In this document: positions 47,453-57,179 of the stretch, in pieces
Layout of the letters: each line of letters begins with the position of its first letter
Numbering within the stretch: position 1 is the stretch's first letter
NCBI GenBank assembly: GCA_963717945.1
Contig: CAVQXT010000004.1
Coordinates: forward strand, 62,001-126,000
Origin: FEN-299 sp963717945
GTDB lineage: Bacteria; Acidobacteriota; Vicinamibacteria; Vicinamibacterales; Fen-181
Length of the DNA: 64,000 nucleotides
Direction: 5' to 3'
Notes under the pieces: generated by a model
Seen by the model: the letters and a program-made list of their open reading frames with translations, nothing else
Databases searched by the model: none
What the model was told of the DNA's origin: nothing
Position numbers and translations under genes: made by a program

Positions 47453-48373
47453 TCAGGGCCGGCGTCCGTCGATCAGGAGGCTGAGCGGGTTGGTCAGCTG
47501 CCCGTTGACGAGCAGCTCGTAGTGCAGGTGCGGCCCCGTGGTGCGGCCGGTCGAGCCGATCAGCCCGATGACCTCGCCGCGCTCGACGTGCTCGCCCGGG
47601 CGCACCGAGAACGACGAGAGATGGGCGTAGCGTGTGACCAACCCGAACTTGTGGTCGATTGACACCATGTTGCCGTAATCGCCGTTCCAGCCGGCCGACT
47701 CGACCGTGCCGTCGGCCGTCGCCACCACGGGCTGGCCGCGATCGGCCTGGATGTCGATGCCCGTGTGAAACTCGTTCGCGGCACCGCCAAACGGATCCTC
47801 GCGCGAACCCCACGTGGCCGAGAGCGGTCCCTGCGCCGGCCAGATCGACGGCGTCGCGCCCAGCAGCTCGGCGCGGCGGTCGAGGTCTCCCTGCGCCAGT
47901 TCGAGGCGGCTGGTCAGCCGGCCCAGCAGGTCGCGCAGCGTGCCGAACGTGTCTTCAGGGGAAGCCAGTGTCGGGGAGAGCACCGAACGGGCGATGGGGG
48001 TCGAGGTCGTGCCTCCGCCCATGGCGCGCGTGCGGACCGAGGCTGGAAGCTTGGCGAGGGCGCGGGCCGAATCCGGGTCGAGCGGGGCTTTCTGGGCGAG
48101 GTCGCTGACCGCCGTCTGGACGCTCTCGACTTGCTTGGTCAGCTCGGAGGTCATCGCGCGGAAGCTCGCGTTCTGCTGCTGCAGCGCCGTCGCGTTGGCC
48201 CGGATGGCGCTCACCTCGGCGAGGGCGCTCCAGCGGGCGCCGAGGCCAATGAGCACCGGCAGGCTCAACAGTAGCGCGATCGCCGTCAGCGTCGGACGCA
48301 GGCTGAGCGTGAACCGTCGCACGACGCCCGTCGTGCGATCCGCGATGACCACCGTGTAACGTTTTGACTTCAC
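47453..48373 (-). CDS. M23-family (LytM) peptidoglycan endopeptidase, membrane-anchored
   Basis: A 306-residue protein. The N-terminus is short and basic (KSKRYTVVIADRTTGVVRRF), followed by one membrane helix (LTAIALLLSLPVLIGLGARW, residues ~30-50) and a periplasmic coiled coil (~55-95). The C-terminal M23 domain holds the zinc ligands in FHTGIDIQADRG and HLHYELLVNGQLTNP. Both His-x-His and HxxxD-type ligands are present, so it is probably active rather than an EnvC/NlpD-type activator. It cleaves peptide cross-links in the wall. A TGGTAAAGT at ~48460 on the minus strand is a possible extended -10. Confidence 0.9.
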   Translation of the reverse strand: MKSKRYTVVIADRTTGVVRRFTLSLRPTLTAIALLLSLPVLIGLGARWSALAEVSAIRANATALQQQNASFRAMTSELTKQVESVQTAVSDLAQKAPLDPDSARALAKLPASVRTRAMGGGTTSTPIARSVLSPTLASPEDTFGTLRDLLGRLTSRLELAQGDLDRRAELLGATPSIWPAQGPLSATWGSREDPFGGAANEFHTGIDIQADRGQPVVATADGTVESAGWNGDYGNMVSIDHKFGLVTRYAHLSSFSVRPGEHVERGEVIGLIGSTGRTTGPHLHYELLVNGQLTNPLSLLIDGRRP

Positions 48374-48594
48374 CTGGCTGCCGCCCCCTGGTCAGAACGA
48401 GCGCGCGGCGTCTTCTGAATCAGCCGGTACAGGACGCCGCCCCCGGCGCGAAGACAGCGACTTTACCACAGCGACCGAGAGACGCCCAAGGGACAAATCG
48501 CGCGTGACGATCAAAGAGCGAAACGATGCTCGCTGGCCCGTGGACGCTCCGGGGCGAGCGGACGTGGCGGCCGCTCCGGCGGCGGCCGTCGCAG

Positions 48595-48603
48595 TGCTAC
48601 ACT
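48595..48603 (+). promoter_or_regulatory. Extended -10 box giving a leaderless mRNA
   Basis: TGCTACACT (TGn plus TACACT) ends 6 nt before the GTG at 48610, so transcription should start on the start codon. No ribosome site is present. Confidence 0.5.
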
Positions 48604-48609
48604 CCGGCC

Positions 48610-49371
48610 GTGATCGCCACGCTGCGCGTGTACGGCGAACTGAACGACTTCCTCGCGCCCGCCTCCCGCCAGACGACGGTCGAGCTGGCGTTCGACCGGG
48701 GCACGACGGTAAAGGACTTCATCGAGTCGCGCGGCGTGCCCCACACCGAGATCGACCTCGTCCTGGTCAACGGCGAGTCGGTGGATTTCCATCGTCAGCT
48801 CGTCGATGGCGACCGGGTTGCCGCCTACCCGGTCTTCGAGGCGCTGGACGTGGCGCCGGTGACGCGGGTCAGGTCGGAGCCGCTCCGGGTGATGCGGTTC
48901 GTGCTCGACGTCCACCTGGGCCGCCTGGCCCGTTACCTTCGGCTCGCCGGGTTCGATACGGTCTACGACCGGGAGGCGGGCGACGATCGCCTGGCTGAAG
49001 TGTCGAGGGCCGAGCACCGCGTCCTCCTGACGCGCGACCAGGGGTTGCTCAAGCGCCGGGTGGTCACCCACGGCTACTGCGTCCGATCGACGGCGCCGTC
49101 CCGCCAGCTCGCCGAGGTGGTGTCGCGGTTCGATCTCCGCCGGCTCGTGCGCCCGTTCTCGCGCTGCACGGTGTGCAACGGCCTGCTGGCCGCGGCCGAC
49201 CGCCAGGAGGTGGCGGCGGACGTGCCCGAGCGCAGCCGCGAACAGTTCACCGAGTTCCTGCGGTGCCCGACCTGCCGTCGCATCTACTGGAAGGGGTCCC
49301 ACTTCTCGCGCCTGGAGCAGATTCTCGCCGGGGCGCTCGCGGACAACACCAGACCGACGGCCGAAGACTGA
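48610..49371 (+). CDS. Mut7-C RNase-fold protein with N-terminal ubiquitin-like domain
   Basis: A 253-residue protein. Residues 1-~85 form a ThiS/MoaD-like beta-grasp domain (ATLRVYGELNDFLAPASRQTTVELAF; IDLVLVNGESVDFHRQLVDGDRVAAYPVFE), here without a C-terminal Gly-Gly. The rest is a Mut7-C domain of the PIN-like RNase superfamily: RFVLDVHLGRLARYLRLAGFDTVYD, LLTRDQGLLKRRVVTHGYCVR, and a zinc ribbon with CTVCNG and CPTCRRIYW. The family is predicted to act on RNA; function is unproven. The GTG at 48610 follows a leaderless-type -10 box. The stop is 24 bp before a repeat-rich region. Confidence 0.88.
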   Translation: MIATLRVYGELNDFLAPASRQTTVELAFDRGTTVKDFIESRGVPHTEIDLVLVNGESVDFHRQLVDGDRVAAYPVFEALDVAPVTRVRSEPLRVMRFVLDVHLGRLARYLRLAGFDTVYDREAGDDRLAEVSRAEHRVLLTRDQGLLKRRVVTHGYCVRSTAPSRQLAEVVSRFDLRRLVRPFSRCTVCNGLLAAADRQEVAADVPERSREQFTEFLRCPTCRRIYWKGSHFSRLEQILAGALADNTRPTAED

Positions 49372-49395
49372 AGGCTGAACCTCGAACCGGGCACC

Positions 49396-49465
49396 GCCGA
49401 AAGCCGAGAGCCGAAAGCCGAGAGCCGAAAGCCGAGAGACGAGAGCCGAGAGCCGAAAGCCGTTC
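49396..49465 (+). repeat. Heptamer array (GCCGAAA/GCCGAGA), ten units
   Basis: GCCGAAA and GCCGAGA alternate, with one GACGAGA and a terminal GCCGTTC, all in register over 70 bp. It lies between the convergent Mut7-C and ComM-like genes and uses a different consensus from the GGCTCAR arrays. Confidence 0.9.
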
Positions 49466-49520
49466 ATAGCCGCTCGATCTCCCGCGTGTGGCGGCCGCGC
49501 CCGGATGAAAGCCGCGTCTC

Positions 49521-49597
49521 GGGTCTGCCGCTTCGCAAAGCGGCCCCTCCTTAGCGGCACGGTCGGGGCAGGTTTACGCTTTGCTTCGGGCAGACCC
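49521..49597. other. Structured palindromic region between convergent genes
   Basis: GGGTCTGCC at 49521-49529 pairs with GGCAGACCC at 49589-49597. Inside it a small hairpin (CCGCTT, CGCA, AAGCGG) follows the left arm. This cross-shaped fold could terminate both genes or be the remnant of a small mobile element. The remaining ~80 bp to the ComM-like stop show nothing else. Confidence 0.5.
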
Positions 49598-49680
49598 TGC
49601 GGCGCGGCATAGGGCCAATCGGGCCGCGTCTCCGCGAGGCCGCGAGCGAGGCGCCCGGCCCTGATGGCAGCTTGGTGTCT

Positions 49681-51216
49681 TCATTCCGGGCTCCGGTTCA
49701 GCCCATCGTCGGTCGCCCTGTACTGCAACGCCTCGGCAATGTGTTCCCCGCAGACGACGTCGGCGTCGGAGAGGTCCGCGATCGTCCGGGCCACCTTGAG
49801 GACCCTGTCGTAGCCGCGAGCGCTCAAGCCGAGGCGCTCGACCGCTTGCAGGAGCAACCGCCGGGCCGTGGCGTCGGGTCGGCTCTGGCGCCAGACCGCC
49901 CGCCCGTGCAGCTCGGCGTTCACCCGCGCGCCGCTGACAGGGCGGCGGGATTGCTGGCGCGCACGCGCCCGGACGACGCGTTCGCGGATCTCGGCGGTGG
50001 GCTCTCCCGACGCCTCGTCTGCAAGGGCGGCTCCCGGCACGGCAGGCACTTCCACGATCAGATCCAGGCGATCTCGAAGCGGACCCGACAGCCGGCCCCG
50101 ATAGCGCGACACGTCGTGCGGCGTGCACCGGCACACCCGCGTGGGGTCGCCGAGGTATCCGCAGGGGCAAGGGTTCATGGCGCCAATCAGCATGAACCGG
50201 GCGGGAAAGACCGCCGTTCGGGCGGCCCGCGCGATGGTGACCGAGCCCTCCTCGAGCGGCTGCCGGAGCACTTCGAGCACACGGCGGTCGAACTCGGGCA
50301 TCTCGTCCATGAACAGCACGCCGTGGTGGGCGAGGCTGATCTCGCCGGGCCTCGGAATCGAGCCGCCGCCGACGAGCGCGACGTCCGAGACCGTGTGGTG
50401 GGGGGCGCGAAACGGGCGCTCGCGCAGCAGGCCGGTGCCGGGTGGAAGCAGCCCGCACACCGAGTGAATCGACGTGCACTCGAGCGACTCGTCGAGCGTC
50501 AGCTCCGGCAGGATGCCCGGCACCCGCCGCGCCATCATCGTCTTGCCGGCGCCGGGCGGGCCGACGAGCAGGAGGTTGTGCCCGCCCGCGGCGGCGATCT
50601 CGAGGGCGCGGCGCGCGACCACCTGCCCGCGAATCTCGGCGAAGTCGACCGTCGGTCCGCCGCGCGGGACGGCGGGCGGAACCACGACCGCGCGGACCGC
50701 CGCGTCGGGGGCGTTCAGCGCGGCCACGGCCTCGGCGAGCGAATCCACGGGAATGACGCCGAGATGTTCGACCACGGCCGCCTCGACGGCGTTTCCCGAC
50801 GGCAGCAGGATCGTCGTCACGCCGTCCCGGCGGGCCGCCGCCGCGATCGGCAGGACGCCGCGCGTCGCCTGGATCCCGCCGTCGAGCGACAGTTCGCCGA
50901 GCAGCACCGTGTCGTCGGCCTGGCGCCGCTCGACCACGCCGGTGGCGGCCAGGACGCCGAGAGCGATGGGCAGGTCGAACGAGGAGCCGGCCTTGCGGAC
51001 GTCGGCCGGCGCCAGGTTGACCGTGATGCGGTGAGACGGGAACTCGAAGCCGGAATTGCGGATCGCGCTGCGCACACGGTCGCGGCTCTCGCGCACGCTC
51101 GGGTCGGGCAGCCCCACCATGTTGAATGAGGGCATCCCGAAGGAGACGTCCACCTCCACGTGCACCGGGAGCGCCTCGATGCCGAAGACCGCTGCGCTGC
51201 GAAGGCACGCTAGCAC
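49681..51216 (-). CDS. YifB/ComM-family Mg-chelatase-like AAA+ ATPase
   Basis: A 511-residue protein. The N-terminal Lon-like domain begins LACLRSAAVFGIEALPVHVEVDVSFGMPSFNMVGLPD. The AAA+ core has Walker A LLVGPPGAGKTMMARRVPGILP (~residues 212-233), Walker B HHGVLFMDEMPEF and the conserved MNPCPCGYLGDPTRVCRCTPHDVSRYRGRLSGPLLDR-like block (here SGPLRDR). The C-terminal Mg_chelatase_C domain has RLGLSARGYDRVLKVARTIADL. ComM is a branch-migration helicase aiding integration of transformed DNA; the ComEA and pilus genes in the window fit that. The start is a GTG at 51216. Confidence 0.93.
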   Translation of the reverse strand: MLACLRSAAVFGIEALPVHVEVDVSFGMPSFNMVGLPDPSVRESRDRVRSAIRNSGFEFPSHRITVNLAPADVRKAGSSFDLPIALGVLAATGVVERRQADDTVLLGELSLDGGIQATRGVLPIAAAARRDGVTTILLPSGNAVEAAVVEHLGVIPVDSLAEAVAALNAPDAAVRAVVVPPAVPRGGPTVDFAEIRGQVVARRALEIAAAGGHNLLLVGPPGAGKTMMARRVPGILPELTLDESLECTSIHSVCGLLPPGTGLLRERPFRAPHHTVSDVALVGGGSIPRPGEISLAHHGVLFMDEMPEFDRRVLEVLRQPLEEGSVTIARAARTAVFPARFMLIGAMNPCPCGYLGDPTRVCRCTPHDVSRYRGRLSGPLRDRLDLIVEVPAVPGAALADEASGEPTAEIRERVVRARARQQSRRPVSGARVNAELHGRAVWRQSRPDATARRLLLQAVERLGLSARGYDRVLKVARTIADLSDADVVCGEHIAEALQYRATDDGLNRSPE

Positions 51217-51385
51217 GCGGGTGCTGCTGCAAACCAGCGGCCGGCGCGGACGCCGGGCGGATCCAGGGGGAATCTCGCGGAAAGACGCAGGGCCGCGCTG
51301 TCTGATCTCGGAATCTGCGATGCGAGTTGCCCGCGTCGTGGCAGGAATTGCCGAACCCGACCGTGCCGTGCGTCTTGAATTGACC

Positions 51386-51443
51386 TTGAGCCCTGAGCCT
51401 TGAGCCTCTTGGGCTGAGCCGTGAGCCTCGGGCCTTGAGCCTA
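51386..51443 (-). repeat. Heptamer array (TTGAGCC type) ending in a stop codon
   Basis: Eight units in register: TTGAGCC, CTGAGCC, TTGAGCC, TCTTGGG, CTGAGCC, GTGAGCC, TCGGGCC, TTGAGCC (51386-51441). On the minus strand, GGCTCAA units begin within the TAG stop codon of the MltD-like gene (51441-51443). The composition matches the arrays at 1501-2050 and 5326-5395. Confidence 0.85.
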
Positions 51444-53177
51444 CGGGCGGCGTTCCGCTTTGGGCGCGAAGATCGTCAGGCGGTCACCCGGCGTCAGGGC
51501 ATCGCTTCTCAGGCCGTTCCACACTTTGAGCGACGCCACCGAGATGTGGTAGAGCTGGGCGACGCCGTAGAGCGTGTCCCCCCGCTTCACCTGGTAGGTT
51601 ACCTTTACGGCTCCGGCCTGCGTCTTGGGGGCTGCCGACTTCGACGCCGCGGCCGCCAGTCTGGTCTCCGCCGCCGGCGCAGGGCGCTCGGGCCGGCCGG
51701 CGAGCATCCGGGCGGGATCGATCGGGATGATGAGGTTCTGACCCGCGCCGACCTTCGCCCTGGCCGACAGGTAATTGGCCGCCGCCAGGTTCGTCCGGCT
51801 GACGCCCAGCTTGGCCGCAATCGTCGTCAGCGTCTCGCCGCGCTTGACCGCGTACCATTTCAGCGACGCCGTGTCGGCGGGTGTCGATCCCGCCAGCCTG
51901 GCTTCGATCGTGGACGCCGTGCCCTTGGGCACCTTGATTTCGTAGCCCCCCTGGTACCGAACCGGCGTGGTCCAGCGGAGCAGTTCCGGGTTCAGGTCCT
52001 GGATCTGGGCGACGTCCGTGCCTGCCCATTCGGCGATCCGCCGCAGGTCCACCGGGCCGGGCACCTTGACCTTCTCGTATGCGAGCGGCGACTCGTTCGG
52101 CGGCTCGAAGCCGTACTGCGTCGGGTTTCGCGCGATGACCATCGCCGCGAGGATCATCGGCACGTATTCACGCGTTTCCCGCGGCAGGTAGCCCGGCCGC
52201 CTCGCGACCAGATCCCAGAAATCCGACAAGCCGGACCGCTTCATCGCGCGGAGCACGAGATTGGGCCCGCCGTTGTAGGACGCCAGCGCGAGGTGCCAGT
52301 CGCCATCGAACGCGCCCACCAGCGTCTGCAGGTAGGCGGCGGCGGCGCGGGTGGCCTTCTCGGGGTCCGAGCGCTCGTCGATGTACCAATCGCGTTTGAG
52401 GCCGTGTTCGCTGGCCGTGCCGGCCATGAACTGCCACACCCCCTGGGCCCGGGCGCGGGACACGGCATTCGGGTTGAACGCGCTTTCGATGAGCGGCACG
52501 TAGGCCAGGTCGAGCGGGAGCCCCTCGGCGCGGAACACGCCCTGGATCATCGGCAGGTAGCGCGCGCCGCGCTGGAGCCCGGCCGCGAACCAGTCGCGCA
52601 GGCGCCCCTGGAACAGCTCGATGTAGCCGACGACCCGCTCGTTGAGCGGGATCGGCACGTCGTGCTCGGTGCTCTTCAAGTCGAACGACACCGCCTCGGT
52701 CATCGCGGCCGACGGCGCGGCGGGCGCCGCGGCGGACTGCTCGAGCAGCGTGTCGATCGACGCCGGGTCGGCGCGCTTCTCGGTGAAACCGTCGCCTTCG
52801 GCCAGAGCCCGCGCTTCGTAGGCACTGATCCGATCGATGAGCCGATCGAAGTGCTCGCGCAGCCGCTGGTCGTAGCGCGCGCCATACGGCGACTCGGCCA
52901 CCACGTCGATGGCGCGGTCGAACTCGCGGCGCGCACGCTCGAGGTGGCCGATGCTCAGTTCCTGTTGTCCGGCCTCGAAATGCCGCTGTGACTCGGCGAG
53001 CAGGGCGGCGATGGGGTCGGTGGCCGGCGCGGCCGGAGGGGGCACCGCCTGCGCCTGGGTGCTGGCGGGGGGAGGCGAGGGGACGCTCAGCTGCGCCTGC
53101 GACCGGGCGGAGCATCCCGCCAGCACCAGGGACAGCCCGGCAAATGCGAGCGCAGGTTGCCAGCGAGCAACACCCAT
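51441..53177 (-). CDS. MltD-like lytic transglycosylase lipoprotein with LysM repeats
   Basis: A 578-residue protein. Residues 1-22 form a lipoprotein signal (ALAFAGLSLVLAGCS, lipobox Cys22), followed by a helical Pro-flanked region. The SLT domain has catalytic Glu231 in YVPLIESAFNPNAVSRARAQGVWQFM, LASYNGGPN, and ETREYVPMILAAMVIARNP. At the C-terminus are at least two LysM domains (WYAVKRGETLTTIAAKLGVS and YQVKRGDTLYGVAQLYHIS). It cleaves glycan strands and binds peptidoglycan. I chose the ATG at 53177 because GGTGGAG precedes it and the lipobox then falls at the right distance. It is divergent from the second transglycosylase gene. Confidence 0.93.
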   Translation of the reverse strand: MGVARWQPALAFAGLSLVLAGCSARSQAQLSVPSPPPASTQAQAVPPPAAPATDPIAALLAESQRHFEAGQQELSIGHLERARREFDRAIDVVAESPYGARYDQRLREHFDRLIDRISAYEARALAEGDGFTEKRADPASIDTLLEQSAAAPAAPSAAMTEAVSFDLKSTEHDVPIPLNERVVGYIELFQGRLRDWFAAGLQRGARYLPMIQGVFRAEGLPLDLAYVPLIESAFNPNAVSRARAQGVWQFMAGTASEHGLKRDWYIDERSDPEKATRAAAAYLQTLVGAFDGDWHLALASYNGGPNLVLRAMKRSGLSDFWDLVARRPGYLPRETREYVPMILAAMVIARNPTQYGFEPPNESPLAYEKVKVPGPVDLRRIAEWAGTDVAQIQDLNPELLRWTTPVRYQGGYEIKVPKGTASTIEARLAGSTPADTASLKWYAVKRGETLTTIAAKLGVSRTNLAAANYLSARAKVGAGQNLIIPIDPARMLAGRPERPAPAAETRLAAAASKSAAPKTQAGAVKVTYQVKRGDTLYGVAQLYHISVASLKVWNGLRSDALTPGDRLTIFAPKAERRP

Positions 53178-53362
53178 TCGGACTCCACCGCCTGCCCGGC
53201 CCGCTCCGGCCGGCAGCGATCCTCGATCGCGGGCGCCGGGAGGCGCCCAGTTGGCGAAAAGATACCACCCCTCGCGCCATCCGGTCAATGGTGGCGGGCG
53301 GCAAGTCCTTCCGCATCAGCGGGAAACGACCGGGCGGCCCACCCCGGTCGTCGGCTTAAAGG

Positions 53363-53383
53363 CCCGCCGATTGGGCGGGTTTT
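53363..53383 (+). terminator. Hairpin with T-run between the two transglycosylase genes
   Basis: CCCGCC (53363-53368), loop GATTG, GGCGGG (53374-53379), then TTTT. The shape is that of an intrinsic terminator on the plus strand, but no plus-strand gene ends nearby; it may be an attenuator or overlap the promoter of the next gene (GATACT -10 at 53393-53398). Confidence 0.4.
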
Positions 53384-53410
53384 GACAGCCGCGATACTAT
53401 GGGAGGGACC

Positions 53411-54082
53411 ATGGGGTATCGCTTCCGCCTCTTCCGGACCGGAGCAAGGCTGGCCGCCGCGAGCCTGGTGGCGTGGCTGGCGCTCGCCGGCGTGTCGGCG
53501 GCGGAGATGCTGTTTCTCACGGGCGGCCGGACGATGACGGTCCGCTCGCATCGGGAGGTGGGCAGCCGCCTCATCCTCACCCTCGTCGGGGGCGGCGAGG
53601 TGACCTGCGACGCGTCCCTGGTGGACCATTTCGGGCCCGACGAAGTGCCAATCCGCGACCCAAGTGTGCCGTCCACGACCGACGCGGTCGATCCCGCGGC
53701 GCCTTACCTCGCGATGATCGAGCGGTCCGCGGCGCGCGAAGGCGTTGACCCTCGCCTGGTGCGAGCCGTCATCCAGGTCGAATCGGCGTATCAGCCGAAG
53801 GCACGCTCCCGGAAGGGCGCGGCGGGCCTGATGCAGCTGATGCCGGACACCGCGCGTCGGTATGCGGTGGCCAATCCCTACGATCCGGACACGAACATTG
53901 CGGCCGGGATCAAGCACCTCAAGATGCTGCTCAACCGGTACGTGCAGCTCCCGCTCGCGCTCGCCGCCTATAACGCGGGCGAGGCCGCAGTGGACCGCTT
54001 TGGCGGCATCCCCCCGTTCCCGGAGACGCAGAGCTACGTCCGCCAGGTCATTGGTCTGCTGGAACTGGCGGTCCCCCGTTAG
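53411..54082 (+). CDS. Soluble lytic transglycosylase (SLT domain)
   Basis: A 223-residue exported protein with a signal peptide (ARLAAASLVAWLALAGVSAAE). A short beta-rich N-terminal segment (residues ~32-80) precedes the SLT domain: catalytic Glu124 in AVIQVESAYQPKARSRKGAAGLMQLMPDTARRYAV, NPYDPDTNIAAGIKHLKMLLNRY and LALAAYNAGEAAVDRFGGIPPFPETQSYVRQV. It is typical of small transglycosylases that accompany secretion or pilus systems, and it is the gene directly upstream of the pilus/secretion operon. GGGAGGG precedes the ATG. Confidence 0.9.
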   Translation: MGYRFRLFRTGARLAAASLVAWLALAGVSAAEMLFLTGGRTMTVRSHREVGSRLILTLVGGGEVTCDASLVDHFGPDEVPIRDPSVPSTTDAVDPAAPYLAMIERSAAREGVDPRLVRAVIQVESAYQPKARSRKGAAGLMQLMPDTARRYAVANPYDPDTNIAAGIKHLKMLLNRYVQLPLALAAYNAGEAAVDRFGGIPPFPETQSYVRQVIGLLELAVPR

Positions 54083-54167
54083 CCAGAGGCGGCGCTCCGC
54101 GTGCCGGCCCGACCGGGGTGCTCGGGCTGGCCGATAGCCTTCCCACCCCGGGCCGAGGCGAAAAGTT

Positions 54168-54175
54168 GGTATAAT
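54168..54175 (+). promoter_or_regulatory. Extended -10 promoter of the pilus/secretion operon
   Basis: TGGTATAAT contains TGn plus a perfect TATAAT (54170-54175), 47 bp before the first gene of the operon. No -35 match is visible, as is usual for extended -10 promoters. Confidence 0.65.
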
Positions 54176-54222
54176 CGGCGGCGGTCGGCCGAGGACAATG
54201 TCCGGTCTCGCAATGGGTTGCC

Positions 54223-55428
54223 ATGGAATTCCGCTGTAGGCTCTCGACGCCGGGCGGCGAAATCAGCGAGGGGACCTACGTCGCCGACACCGAGGCGCGC
54301 CTGCGCCACGAGCTCGAGCAGAAGGGACTGTGCGTGCTGGCGCTCCGGCCCCGGCACGCGCTGGCCCGCTGGGCGCCCCGCCTGCCGGCGCGCCGGGCTT
54401 TCCCGGTGCGCGATTTCCTGGTCTTCAACCAGGAATTGGCGACGCTGCTGAAGGCCGGGATGCCGCTCGTGCAGTCGCTCGACATCCTGCGGGGGCGGGT
54501 CGCGAACCCGTCGTTCAAAGCGGTGCTCGACGAGATTCACCAGCAGGTCAGCGCCGGGACCGCGCTGTCCGAGGCGTTCGCGTCGCACGGGGATCTGTTC
54601 CCCGGCGTGTACACGGCGTCGCTGATGGCGGGCGAGAAGAGCGGCAGCCTCGAAACCGTGCTCCGACGATACGTGGCTTACGTCAAGGTGGTCGCCGGCG
54701 TGAAGCGGCGCACGATGTCGGCGCTGATTTATCCCGCGGTCCTGCTGACGCTGGCCCTGGTCGTGGTCAGCATCATCATGTTGAAGGTGGTGCCCGCCTT
54801 CTCGGACTTCTACCAGCAATTCGGCCGCGAGTTGCCGCTCGTCACGCGCGTCATCATGGGGGTGTCGGCGGTCGTCCGCGCGGACCTGCTCGTAATCGTC
54901 GTCGCGATCGCGGCGGCCGTCGTCGGCTTCCGCGCCTGGATGAGCCGGCCCGGACAGGGCGAGCGGTTCGACCGCTGGCTCCTGGCGCTGCCGGCAATTG
55001 GGCCAACCGCGCGGAAGTTCGCCACGTCTCAACTGGCGCGGACCCTGGCCACGCTGCTCGGCGGAGGCATCCCGCTCGTCGATTCGATCGACATCGCGAG
55101 CCGGTCGATCGGCAACCGCTCGATGGCCGCCGCCATGGAGTCGGTCGGGCGGCGCGTGCGCGAGGGCGAGTCGTTCGCGGCGGCGCTGGCCGGCCCCGGC
55201 GTCTTTCCGGACGTCGCCGTGAAGATGGCCGAGGTGGGCGAGGCGACGGGCGCGTTGCAGGACATGCTGAACAGCCTCGCCGACTTCTACGACGAGGAGA
55301 TCGAAACCGACCTCGGGCGGTTCGTGACGCTGATCGAACCGATCCTCCTGGTGGTGATGGGGATCGTGGTGGCGGGCCTGCTGCTCGCCTTGTACATGCC
55401 GCTGTTTCAGTTGTCGTCGGTGGTTTGA
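54223..55428 (+). CDS. Type II secretion/type IV pilus inner-membrane platform protein (GspF/PilC)
   Basis: A 401-residue protein with the duplicated GspF domain. First copy: FLVFNQELATLLKAGMPLVQSLDIL (residues ~66-90) with GEKSGSLETVLRRYVAYV. Second copy: FATSQLARTLATLLGGGIPLVDSIDIAS (~266) with EVGEATGALQDMLNSLADFYDEEIE. Three membrane helices lie at ~170-195, ~215-240 and ~370-392 (PILLVVMGIVVAGLLLALYMPLF). It anchors the ATPase to the pseudopilus base. It is first in the operon, followed by the ATPase and the PilMNOP-like genes. Confidence 0.92.
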   Translation: MEFRCRLSTPGGEISEGTYVADTEARLRHELEQKGLCVLALRPRHALARWAPRLPARRAFPVRDFLVFNQELATLLKAGMPLVQSLDILRGRVANPSFKAVLDEIHQQVSAGTALSEAFASHGDLFPGVYTASLMAGEKSGSLETVLRRYVAYVKVVAGVKRRTMSALIYPAVLLTLALVVVSIIMLKVVPAFSDFYQQFGRELPLVTRVIMGVSAVVRADLLVIVVAIAAAVVGFRAWMSRPGQGERFDRWLLALPAIGPTARKFATSQLARTLATLLGGGIPLVDSIDIASRSIGNRSMAAAMESVGRRVREGESFAAALAGPGVFPDVAVKMAEVGEATGALQDMLNSLADFYDEEIETDLGRFVTLIEPILLVVMGIVVAGLLLALYMPLFQLSSVV

Positions 55429-55478
55429 GAGCCCTGGGGCGGTCGGGTGCGGGCGTCGGAGGGCTGGAGGGGACACGC

Positions 55479-57175
<1,697 letters not shown>

Positions 57176-57179
<4 letters not shown>

